A model generated the notes under the pieces. That model saw only the letters and a list, made by a program, of their open reading frames with translations, did no database searches and was not told the origin of the DNA. Source: a virus. From it: a DNA stretch of 23,311 bases. The translations under genes were made by a program, and so were the position numbers. Shown one piece after another: positions 1-4,442 of this stretch; position 1 is the stretch's first letter; every line of letters begins with the position of its first letter. Location: the IMG/VR virus record IMGVR_UViG_3300036985_001413, positions 1-23,311 of that record; one strand, given 5' to 3'.

Positions 1-131
1 CCTTCTACCGTCGCGCTCAAGCACAGGCGTTGCGGGATGCTGCTGACGCGGTGCATGACGATTACGGCTGTGATGCGGATTCTGCTGCAACGATTCGCCG
101 CATGGCCGACGAACTGGAGAACCAGAAATGA
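1..131 (+). CDS. 3' end of a small phage protein (5' end outside the window)
   Basis: An open frame runs from the left edge (first full codon at base 3) to TGA at 129-131, giving at least 42 residues. The visible part is helical, polar and alanine-rich, with the start RRAQAQALRDAADAV and the end MADELENQK. The stop overlaps the next start as ATGA (128-131), the coupling used throughout this operon, which is the main reason to believe it. Composition resembles its neighbours. I do not recognise the family, and the N-terminus is missing, so no function is assigned. Confidence 0.6.
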   Translation, partial: FYRRAQAQALRDAADAVHDDYGCDADSAATIRRMADELENQK

Positions 132-319
132 CCCCAGAAGAAGTAGCACAAGCCTGTCAGAAGTTTCAAGACTACCTCGCCGCCAACGGTGTTGAAGTCG
201 AGGGGTATTGTCTGCAATTTAACGGCTTGGTTGCCGCCACTATGCGGTATGACGCAGCCGTTGGAGCGTTACTCTGCGTCGTGGCTGATGTGAGGGGCTA
301 CAAGGTGGTGCCGAAATGA
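128..319 (+). CDS. Hypothetical phage protein, 63 aa
   Basis: This ORF starts with ATG at 128, overlapping the previous stop by ATGA, with GGAG about ten bases upstream. It encodes 63 residues: a helical N-terminus (TPEEVAQACQKFQDYLAANG) and then a hydrophobic, probably beta-rich second half. No signal peptide or clear TM segment is visible. It ends in another ATGA overlap with the next gene, so it sits inside a translationally coupled operon of tiny genes. The family is not recognised. Confidence rests on the chained overlaps, the ribosome binding site and the normal codon composition. Confidence 0.65.
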   Translation: MTPEEVAQACQKFQDYLAANGVEVEGYCLQFNGLVAATMRYDAAVGALLCVVADVRGYKVVPK

Positions 320-408
320 TCTCAATCACAACAGCATTCCTGATGATCCTCGCCGCTCTCGGCGTGGGGTTGCTTGTCGGCTGGATAATTTGGGGGAACT
401 TGGCATGA
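316..408 (+). CDS. Single-TM micropeptide, 30 aa
   Basis: A 30-codon ORF starts at ATG 316 and stops at TGA 406-408. Both ends are coupled: ATGA with the upstream stop (316-319) and ATGA with the downstream start (405-408). The product is nearly all hydrophobic from residue 3 to 27 (ISITTAFLMILAALGVGLLV, then GWIIW), with only a short polar end, so it is probably a membrane micropeptide. Without it there would be an 85-base hole in an otherwise gap-free operon. Its role is unknown; small membrane proteins of this kind in phages can be holin-like, exclusion or anti-host peptides, and nothing here decides between them. Confidence 0.55.
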   Translation: MISITTAFLMILAALGVGLLVGWIIWGNLA

Positions 409-575
409 AACACTTCGCCCGGCTAGTCCTCTGGTTCCTCTACCGCGATCAGATCACAGCCCGCAGCACAGGTCGTGGGCCGCAGTATGTGGCGGCGCTG
501 AACGACATGATTGCCGAGTGGGAACTGATACTTTGGAACGCGGAACATCCGCTGCACTTGGGAGATACGAAATGA
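405..575 (+). CDS. Hypothetical phage protein, 56 aa
   Basis: I place the start at ATG 405, which overlaps the previous stop by ATGA and has a G-rich ribosome binding site (GGGGGAAC) upstream. An in-frame ATG at 390 would add five residues but is less well placed. The 56-residue product starts MKHFARLVLWFLYRDQ, a short hydrophobic/aromatic helix, and continues as a soluble segment with ALNDMIAEWELILWNAEHP. The family is not recognised. The 3' end of the gene coincides with the left arm of a stem-loop (537-544 pairing with 593-600) just before the cassette array, so the gene lies exactly at the array's left edge. Confidence 0.6.
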   Translation: MKHFARLVLWFLYRDQITARSTGRGPQYVAALNDMIAEWELILWNAEHPLHLGDTK

Positions 576-616
576 ATACCGATAGCACAGCGTCCGCGTT
601 GACGTAAATGTTAGGA
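537..616 (+). repeat. Left-boundary attC-like (or attI-like) stem-loop
   Basis: The right side reads TCCGCGTTGA, seven bases, then GTTAGGA (610-616). This matches the right half of the attC-like site at 848-915 (TCCG, GTTGA, seven bases, GTTAGCC). The outer stem is AACGCGGA (537-544) with TCCGCGTT (593-600). An inner CGCTG/CAGCG pair extends it. A left R'' core (RYYYAAC) is not evident, so it is unclear whether this is a degenerate attC, an attI-like site or the target of the first insertion. The left arm lies inside the preceding gene. Confidence 0.4.
572..607 (+). pseudogene. Possible truncated gene start at the array edge, 11 codons
   Basis: ATG at 572 overlaps the previous stop by ATGA and has GGAG seven bases upstream, exactly like the real starts in this operon. 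The frame closes after only 11 codons (MNTDSTASALT), three bases before the first cassette boundary at 610/611. Two readings are possible: the start of an operon gene that was cut when the array arrived, or a chance ATGA. Removing 611-1719 in silico does not reopen the frame, because the stop lies upstream of the junction. The truncation idea therefore needs an additional change. Confidence 0.25.
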
Positions 617-628
617 ATGGAGATAGCC

Positions 629-853
629 ATGAAGTGGGAATGGAAAGGCAAAGAAGATAAGGCGGACAAGTCCGGAATCTTGGCGTTTGATTTTGCCGCA
701 GGAAAGACAAGCCTAGAACTGCCTGATTTTGGCGAGGCGCATTACTTGGCGCAGTTGATACACAAAGAGATTCAGGCAGCAGAACGTCGTGGAGCCACGA
801 ATGCGGTTGCGCGGTACGCAAGGCTTGGCGACGAGATTACCAATGATGCCTAA
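629..853 (+). CDS. Cassette A protein, unknown function, 74 aa
   Basis: I choose ATG 629 because GGAG (619-622) lies six bases upstream. In-frame ATGs at 608 and 617 have no suitable ribosome binding site, and 608 lies outside the cassette. The product is small and charged: MKWEWKGKEDKADKSG, a short beta-like stretch (ILAFDF, TSLELPDFGEA), then a helix containing LAQLIHKEIQAAERRG and a final ARLGDEITNDA. There is no signal peptide or TM segment. The stop codon TAA (851-853) lies inside the R'' core GCCTAAC of the following attC-like site, a position often seen in integron cassettes. I do not recognise the family. The beta-hairpin-plus-helix look is descriptive only. Confidence 0.7.
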   Translation: MKWEWKGKEDKADKSGILAFDFAAGKTSLELPDFGEAHYLAQLIHKEIQAAERRGATNAVARYARLGDEITNDA

Positions 854-915
854 CGCTGGCGTAACCGGCGCAGGCGGCTTTATCGCCTGCGTCCGTGTTG
901 AGCGACGTGTTAGCC
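848..915 (+). repeat. attC-like recombination site A, 68 bp
   Basis: R'' GCCTAAC (848-854) and R' GTTAGCC (909-915) bound an imperfect palindrome. The core is an 8-bp perfect stem CGCAGGCG/CGCCTGCG (869-876 with 884-891) around a 7-base loop, followed outward by AAC/GTT pairing. The left arm has TAAC where the right arm's complement has TCAAC. That one-base asymmetry is like the extrahelical bases that set strand choice in integron attC sites. The right part (TTGA, seven bases, GTT) matches the classic right end of 59-base elements. Confidence 0.7.
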
Positions 916-951
916 GCCGTACTACCAGCACCGACTTTTAAGGAGATGAAC

Positions 952-1212
952 ATGGCAGCAACGAGACAGGACATTGAAGGGTGGTTTGATCGTGGAGTGG
1001 CACAAAAGGCGCGGCACATGCTTGTTGTTTGCGACTCGTTCGACTACGACGACTATCCGGTCTTCACGACCACGGACGACGAGTGCTTGCGGAAGTACAA
1101 GCACCCCGGCGAAATGCAGCGCGTGATGGAAGTGTACGACCTCCGCGCCGACAAAGCCGAGCAGATGAACGAGCGCCGCGCCATGAGGTTGCCCGAGGCG
1201 GCTAACGCTTGA
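952..1212 (+). CDS. Cassette B protein, conserved-looking hypothetical, 86 aa
   Basis: The start is ATG 952, with AGGAG just upstream leaving six bases. ATG 946 is too close to the ribosome binding site, and earlier in-frame starts fall in the attC-like site. The product begins MAATRQDIEGWFDRGVAQKA, then HMLVVCDSFDYDDYPVF, and later MQRVMEVYDLRADKAEQMNE. This pattern (DIxxWFDRG, HMLVVCDxFDxxDYPV, MQRVMEVYDL) looks like a small widespread family of unknown function that I associate with phage and integron-cassette hypothetical proteins; that association is from memory. It is soluble, alpha/beta and acidic in the middle. The last codons (AANA) are read from the following attC-like site, with TGA at 1210-1212. 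Confidence 0.75.
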   Translation: MAATRQDIEGWFDRGVAQKARHMLVVCDSFDYDDYPVFTTTDDECLRKYKHPGEMQRVMEVYDLRADKAEQMNERRAMRLPEAANA

Positions 1213-1267
1213 AATGAGGGGGCTGAGCCGCTTTTGGCGAAGCTCCCGCTCGATTGACTGGTTGGGC
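1200..1267 (+). repeat. attC-like recombination site B, 68 bp
   Basis: R'' GGCTAAC (1200-1206) and R' GTTGGGC (1261-1267) bound a foldable region of the same length as site A. The inner stem is GCC/GGC (1227-1229 with 1236-1238). It extends through GCT/AGC (1222-1224 with 1241-1243) and GGG/CCC (1219-1221 with 1245-1247), with an unpaired T at 1244. R'' is the exact complement of GTTAGCC at the cassette's own left end (909-915) and not of the R' beside it, which is the diagnostic cassette pattern. Confidence 0.7.
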
Positions 1268-1286
1268 GGCTACTACGGAGAAGCAG

Positions 1287-1661
1287 ATGAACACCCAAGA
1301 CTTGAAGATACTGGCAAGTGATTTTATGAGCCACCCGCTTTCACGTGGCATATCGGATTGCGAGAAGGCCGGAGAGGCGCTGTTTGATGCGGCGCAAGAA
1401 ATTGACCGACTGAGCATCGAACTGGCGGATATGTGCGTCATTCGCGGGATTGATGACCGATTCGGCGGACGCTTGGCGCTGATGCTTGAATGCGCGATCC
1501 TCAATCCGAACGGATACTTTGATGATGCGTGCCGGCTGCTTGATGAATACAAGGCCGAGTGGGAGAAGGTGCATCCTTCGCCACCGACCTTCATGGGCGA
1601 ACCGATACCGTCTGAACGGCTTGAGAGATTTCGCGAATTCAAGACGCCCAACGTAAAGTAG
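1287..1661 (+). CDS. Cassette C protein, unknown function, 124 aa
   Basis: The start is ATG 1287 with GGAG at 1277-1280 and a six-base spacer, the same geometry as the other two cassette ORFs. A TTG at 1254 lies inside attC-like site B and is rejected. The 124-residue product is soluble and mostly helical: residues ~1-45 contain SDCEKAGEALFDAAQEIDRL. A middle segment has GIDDRFGGRLALMLECAIL. Then come NPNGYFDDACRLLDEYKAEW and a proline-rich, charged tail. No catalytic motif is evident. TAG at 1659-1661 lies within the third attC-like site, whose R'' GCCCAAC encodes part of the C-terminal TPNVK. The family is not recognised. Confidence 0.7.
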   Translation: MNTQDLKILASDFMSHPLSRGISDCEKAGEALFDAAQEIDRLSIELADMCVIRGIDDRFGGRLALMLECAILNPNGYFDDACRLLDEYKAEWEKVHPSPPTFMGEPIPSERLERFREFKTPNVK

Positions 1662-1725
1662 CCACCCTAAAAACCGGACAACTACACCGTCAAGGTGTCC
1701 ATTCCGATATTGAGCATAGTTTTAC
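1646..1725 (+). repeat. attC-like recombination site C, 80 bp, diverged right core
   Basis: R'' GCCCAAC (1646-1652) exactly complements GTTGGGC at the cassette's own left end (1261-1267). The centre contains a hairpin: ACACC (1684-1688) with GGTGT (1694-1698), or alternatively GGACA with TGTCC. The right part reads TTCCG, ATATTGAGC, then GTTTTAC (1719-1725), which lines up with TCCG, GTTGAGC and GTT in site A. The right core departs from GTTRRRY after GTT, as expected where the last cassette meets non-cassette DNA. This is the least certain of the three sites. Confidence 0.5.
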
Positions 1726-1806
1726 ACCAGAACATTCCGCCCCTGCGTGTGACATCTTCTGTGTCTAGTGAAAGCGCGGGGGTGGGAGGTACTAGGAGAG
1801 AACGAA

Positions 1807-1980
1807 ATGATTGGAATCAACGCACTTCATCTAAACGAAGCCACTATCACAGAAGCTGTGCAGGAGTGGTTAGATAAGCGTATGCCGAACGAAAATCAGT
1901 TGATAACTTCTGTGCAAGTAGAACGCGACGGAGCGTGTCAGATATTTGTAACTACGCTGACGCCAAAGGAGATGAAATGA
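1807..1980 (+). CDS. Hypothetical phage protein, 57 aa
   Basis: I choose ATG 1807, with GGAG at 1795-1798 and an eight-base spacer; a GTG at 1768 would add 13 residues without a ribosome binding site. It is the first gene after the cassette array, and the ATGA-overlap chain resumes from its 3' end (1977-1980). The product is a small soluble alpha/beta protein: MIGINALHLNEATITEAVQE, a helix to KRMPNE, then two beta-like stretches (LITSVQVER, CQIFVTTL). The family is not recognised. The 146-base leader before it could carry expression signals of its own, but no convincing promoter is visible. Confidence 0.65.
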   Translation: MIGINALHLNEATITEAVQEWLDKRMPNENQLITSVQVERDGACQIFVTTLTPKEMK

Positions 1981-2126
1981 CACGCACCGTCCTACTGTTA
2001 GTCGCACTACTCCTATCAGGCTGTGGCCAGCACTACCGCTGCATCGACGGCGTACTACACGAACGCATCGGAGTAACAGATGCATGGATTGTCAAAGGCA
2101 ACGAATGCAAGGAGATTAAAGAATGA
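1977..2126 (+). CDS. Small lipoprotein, 49 aa
   Basis: ATG at 1977 overlaps the previous stop by ATGA. The product opens with a textbook lipoprotein signal: MTRTVLLLVALLLSGCGQ, a basic residue, a leucine-rich core and the lipobox LLSGC with Cys16 as the lipidated residue. The mature part (~34 residues) contains two more cysteines (RCIDGVL and ECKEIKE), which could form a disulfide in the periplasm. It would be anchored in a membrane of a Gram-negative host. Small phage lipoproteins outside the lysis cassette can act in superinfection exclusion. That is only a possibility here. It is coupled to the next gene by ATGA at 2123-2126. Confidence 0.75.
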   Translation: MTRTVLLLVALLLSGCGQHYRCIDGVLHERIGVTDAWIVKGNECKEIKE

Positions 2127-2422
2127 CACGCACAGAAGAACTGCTTGCACTGGCAGAGGCAGCAACATCGGGGCCGTGGGACACAAACCCTGCTGATGCG
2201 TTCAGCAGTGAATTGGAAGTAACGGCGAGCAACCATTACGTGAGTGTCTGTAATGCGGCACCATATGACGCATTGTTCATCGCTGCAGCCAATCCCGAAA
2301 CCATCAAGCAATTGGTCGAGTTGGTGCGGTTGCAGCATGAGGCTTTGGAACGTGTTGGCCGTGACCAGCGGCCGATAACTGAGCCTGCCATAGAAGCATT
2401 CAACAAGTGGGAGGAGGAATGA
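2123..2422 (+). CDS. Ead/Ea22-like phage protein, 99 aa
   Basis: The gene starts by ATGA overlap at 2123. The product carries the hallmarks of a widespread phage early-region family: MTRTEELLALAEAATSGPW at the N-terminus and DALFIAAANPETIKQLVEL at residues ~49-67, followed by a helix (VRLQHEALERVG). I assign it to the Ead/Ea22-like group by this pattern, from memory. Members occur in lambdoid and other phages and mostly lack a known role. The C-terminal FNKWEEE is encoded by the GA-rich stretch that also serves as ribosome binding site for the next gene. Confidence 0.7.
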   Translation: MTRTEELLALAEAATSGPWDTNPADAFSSELEVTASNHYVSVCNAAPYDALFIAAANPETIKQLVELVRLQHEALERVGRDQRPITEPAIEAFNKWEEE

Positions 2423-2652
2423 GCCTCTACACCGTGTCATGGTGCGTCAAGGAGGGTGGTGAGTGGGTGAAACGGGTGGAGCGCGTCGAGTACCCCGACG
2501 ACGATGCTGCGAGGAAGCACATATTCCCACAAGAAGCTATCGACAGCCCCTACGCGCAGATCGAATCTAGCCCCATCGCAACGCCTTATATTCCCAAGTC
2601 GCACAAGGCCAAGAACACCAACGCATGGAAGCCTAAGAGGTACGGAGCATGA
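2419..2652 (+). CDS. Hypothetical phage protein, 77 aa
   Basis: The start is ATG 2419, overlapping the upstream stop as ATGA with GGAGG just before it; an ATG at 2407 is inside the GA-rich ribosome binding region. The product opens with beta-strand-like sequence (SLYTVSWCVKEGGEWVKRVE), has an acidic PDDDAARKH segment, and ends in a basic, proline- and asparagine-containing tail (KSHKAKNTNAWKPKRYGA). There is no membrane segment. The family is not recognised. It ends by ATGA overlap with the winged-helix gene. Confidence 0.65.
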   Translation: MSLYTVSWCVKEGGEWVKRVERVEYPDDDAARKHIFPQEAIDSPYAQIESSPIATPYIPKSHKAKNTNAWKPKRYGA

Positions 2653-3038
2653 CCGCCAACGAAGCCATCAGCAAAGCCGCCATAGCATACCTGCCAGCGA
2701 CCTACCGGCGTATCCTGCAACAGCTTGCTGTGGAGACGCTAGACGCGCAGGGGATAGCAGACCACCTCGGCATGACTCTCGGGGCCACCTACAAGCTGGT
2801 GATGATTCTGAAGGGGTTGAAAGTCATCTGCGTGGTCGAGTACCGGCGCGAGTCTGTCAAGGGCGCGCCGATTAAACTCTGGGGTCTTGGCAGCAGGGAT
2901 GTCCGACCCCCGCCGAAGATCGAACCGGCAGCGCGTAGCAAAGCGTGGCGTGAGCGGAACGGGCAGAAGCCGAAGATGGGGGTGTTTATGAAGTGGGCTA
3001 CTTCGGCACCGACTGTGCCAGCAAGTTCGTCTTCGTAA
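2649..3038 (+). CDS. Winged-helix DNA-binding protein, putative regulator, 129 aa
   Basis: This is the last gene of the plus-strand operon, started by ATGA overlap at 2649. Residues ~18-80 read as a winged helix: helix 1 (ATYRRILQQLAVETLDAQ), helix-turn-helix (GIADHLGMTLGATYKLVMIL) and a beta wing (KVICVVEYRRESVKGAPIKLWGLG). It is followed by a basic, proline-rich linker (RPPPKIEPAARSKAWRERNGQ) and a serine-rich end. A DNA-binding transcriptional role is inferred from the fold. Its targets are unknown. Its last 41 bases overlap the holin gene tail to tail (2998-3038), with no terminator visible between the converging units. Confidence 0.7.
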   Translation: MTANEAISKAAIAYLPATYRRILQQLAVETLDAQGIADHLGMTLGATYKLVMILKGLKVICVVEYRRESVKGAPIKLWGLGSRDVRPPPKIEPAARSKAWRERNGQKPKMGVFMKWATSAPTVPASSSS

Positions 3039-3504
3039 GGCTACCCTGGGTGGTTCCAAACCAGTACGATATGCACCCCGTCCAGGCTGTTCCGAGAGAA
3101 CCGAGCATTATCAGCAGCGGCGGGGAATTGACCACGGTTTCGTCGTACAGCATCAGCCCAAGGATGGTGAAGAACCCGACTGTGATCATGTAGGTCAGCA
3201 CAGTCGGCGTTGATGATCGCGTGGCAATCTGCATCTGCCTGGCTGAGTCACGATCCTTGAACTCAAGTTCAGAATACCGGAATCCAAGTTCCTTTTCCTT
3301 TGCTTGATACTCCAGTTCGAGTTTCTTGATCTCCGCGATCTGATCCGGCGTCACCCTGCCGTCACTGATGGCCTTGGCAACGTCTGTGACAGTCCCACCG
3401 TCGATGCCGAGTATCTTCGTCAGCCCGGCGACAGCAACGCCACCAAGAGGCCCGAGTAGGGCTGAAGCGATCGTTGGTGCAATACCTAGCAGGAACTCAT
3501 TCAT
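2998..3504 (-). CDS. Holin, GTA-holin-like three-TM family, 168 aa
   Basis: Holins make lesions in the inner membrane at the end of infection so that the endolysin can reach the cell wall. The product has a hydrophobic N-terminus (residues ~4-28, LLGIAPTIASALLGPLGGVA), a long charged, probably coiled-coil middle (~45-95), and two hydrophobic segments (~100-120 and ~128-149). It ends YWFGTTQGSLTKTNLL, a signature I associate with the family named holin of 3TMs for gene-transfer release. It is the last gene of the minus-strand block, started within overlaps with two small ORFs (3497-3504). It converges on the winged-helix gene and overlaps it by 41 bases. Confidence 0.75.
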   Translation of the reverse strand: MNEFLLGIAPTIASALLGPLGGVAVAGLTKILGIDGGTVTDVAKAISDGRVTPDQIAEIKKLELEYQAKEKELGFRYSELEFKDRDSARQMQIATRSSTPTVLTYMITVGFFTILGLMLYDETVVNSPPLLIMLGSLGTAWTGCISYWFGTTQGSLTKTNLLAQSVPK

Positions 3505-3589
3505 CTCTCGTCGCCTCCCATATCAGCAGGACTATCAGTATCAACGGAATCCCGATCACGAAGGTCACGGTCAGGTCGATCAACCACAT
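3497..3589 (-). CDS. Nested single-TM micropeptide next to the holin, 30 aa
   Basis: ATG at 3589 has an excellent ribosome binding site (TAGGAG, five bases, ATG). The 30-residue product begins MWLIDLTVTFVIGIPLILIV and is hydrophobic from ~2 to 23, followed by a charged end (WEATRDE): a single membrane helix. It lies wholly inside the 3' half of another small ORF (3501-3710) in a different frame, and its stop overlaps the holin start by eight bases. Position and topology suggest a holin regulator, antiholin or second holin, but there is no family match. The strong ribosome binding site and hydrophobicity argue that it is real. Confidence 0.55.
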   Translation of the reverse strand: MWLIDLTVTFVIGIPLILIVLLIWEATRDE

Positions 3590-3710
3590 GGAGTCTCCTA
3601 GAGGTGCGCCATGCCTTAATGAGTTCATGGGAGTCGTGTATCTCCGAGGGGAAGGGAGCATCGAGACGCAAGCAGAGGCCAAGGATGCGGTGGGAGAGTA
3701 GCGTGGTCAT
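3501..3710 (-). CDS. Small soluble ORF between endolysin and holin, 69 aa
   Basis: Its start ATG overlaps the endolysin stop as TAATG (3708-3712), and its stop overlaps the holin start as ATGA (3501-3504), so it fits exactly between the two lysis genes. There is no ribosome binding site, so expression would be by reinitiation after the endolysin. The product begins MTTLLSHRILGLCLRLDAPF, continues EIHDSHELIKAWRTSRRLHV, and ends very rich in Asp and Arg. That end is a likely by-product of sharing DNA with the nested TM peptide in another frame. I do not recognise it. If not coding, 3590-3709 would be a 120-base spacer. Confidence 0.4.
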   Translation of the reverse strand: MTTLLSHRILGLCLRLDAPFPSEIHDSHELIKAWRTSRRLHVVDRPDRDLRDRDSVDTDSPADMGGDER

Positions 3711-4123
3711 TACGGGTGGAATACACGCGATCCCGAGGCCGTTTTTCTTGTCGTCCAGTGACTCCAGCCCGGCGTTTCACTCGGCAGTTCCAGATATATC
3801 CCACACCACTCCAGCCGGCGCAGGTTCGCCATGCACCACCCATCAATCGCCCCCTCGGGGTCATAGCGATCGACAGCCATGCCTTCCTTATGCGCCGAGT
3901 GCTTGGCTCCAATGGCGCAGGACTGTGGCCTGAACCCGCCGAACTGAAACCCGCTGATCGGTGTCCCGGTGATGGAGTTCAAGGGGAACTCAACACCGTC
4001 CTGTCTGGCGAACACCTCAAGATCGGACACGGCATCCAGCAGTTTCTCGGCGTTATCGACACGCTCTGGAGTGGCGTCAGGGTGGCCTAACCACCTCCCC
4101 ATATAATCCGAAAACGTGATCAC
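3710..4123 (-). CDS. Endolysin, M15-type zinc peptidase, 137 aa
   Basis: This is probably a metallopeptidase that cuts the peptide stem or cross-link of peptidoglycan to lyse the host. I choose GTG 4123, which overlaps the previous stop as GTGA and gives MITFSDYMGRWLGHP, an opening typical of such phage endolysins; a GTG at 4144 is possible. The M15 metal motif SxHxxGxAxD is complete (S76, H78, G81, A83, D85 in SAHKEGMAVD), preceded by GFRP. A late histidine in GWSHW (H122), with a nearby Glu, would complete the zinc site and catalysis. There is no signal peptide or SAR domain, so it needs the holin to leave the cytoplasm. Its length suits a single-domain endolysin without a wall-binding module. 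Confidence 0.8.
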   Translation of the reverse strand: MITFSDYMGRWLGHPDATPERVDNAEKLLDAVSDLEVFARQDGVEFPLNSITGTPISGFQFGGFRPQSCAIGAKHSAHKEGMAVDRYDPEGAIDGWCMANLRRLEWCGIYLELPSETPGWSHWTTRKTASGSRVFHP

Positions 4124-4401
4124 TGGTGCACCACGTTCGGACACTCCGACCGATTCGCTTTGCCGTCGAGTTTGGTTTCGATCTTGTCCAACTTGGCGAA
4201 CAGGGCGATGATGGTCTTGTCGAAGTCATCACGCTTGATGTACGTCCCGGCGACCAAGACTTCAATCGCCTGAACCTTGGCCGCGAGTTTCTCGTCCGAG
4301 TCTCGCAGAGACTTCATGCTCTCCTGCAAGTTCTTCACGACCCACCCTCCGAGGAAGGAAATCAACCCGAGTGCTACGTTGATGAATACTTGCGGTTCCA
4401 T
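4120..4401 (-). CDS. TM plus coiled-coil protein of the lysis cassette, 93 aa (possible inner-membrane spanin or holin partner)
   Basis: ATG 4401 has a good ribosome binding site (AGGAAGGA). Residues ~5-22 (VFINVALGLISFLGGWVV) form one membrane helix near the N-terminus. The rest is charged and heptad-like, with KLAAKVQAIEVLVAG and then KRDDFDKTIIALFAKLDKIE. N-in topology would put the coiled coil in the periplasm. This is the layout of an inner-membrane spanin, though 93 residues is short for one. Similar short proteins beside phage endolysins are usually left as hypothetical. The stop overlaps the endolysin start (GTGA, 4120-4123). Confidence 0.6.
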   Translation of the reverse strand: MEPQVFINVALGLISFLGGWVVKNLQESMKSLRDSDEKLAAKVQAIEVLVAGTYIKRDDFDKTIIALFAKLDKIETKLDGKANRSECPNVVHQ

Positions 4402-4442
4402 GCTTCGTTCCTTCCTGGCCTCTGTGGGCTAGATGCGTTGTA

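Larger units (their letters stand above)
611..1719 (+). mobile_element. Integron-like gene cassette array: three cassettes, no integrase in the window
   Basis: Using the classical G^TTRRRY exchange point, three units are visible: 611-909 (299 bases), 910-1261 (352) and 1262-1719 (458). Each carries one plus-strand ORF followed by an imperfect palindrome ending in a GTT core. The R'' core of each unit is complementary to the core at its own 5' end: GCCTAAC with GTTAGGA (6/7), GGCTAAC with GTTAGCC (7/7) and GCCCAAC with GTTGGGC (7/7). The flanking operon is made of ATGA-overlapped genes, whereas inside the array each ORF is separate with its own GGAG and six-base spacer. This organisation is that of integron cassettes. 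No tyrosine-type integron integrase is encoded in the window, so it would be an integrase-less cluster. Confidence 0.75.

Noticed and set aside
608-628. Upstream in-frame starts for cassette ORFs (608 or 617 for A, 895 for B, 1254 for C)
   Set aside because: They fall in or beside the recombination sites and lack ribosome binding sites, whereas the chosen ATGs all have GGAG with six-base spacing.
1671-1700. The hairpin at the end of cassette C as a simple rho-independent terminator
   Set aside because: It is not followed by a T-run on the plus strand, and its flanks carry R''/R' core sequences, which fits an attC-like site better.
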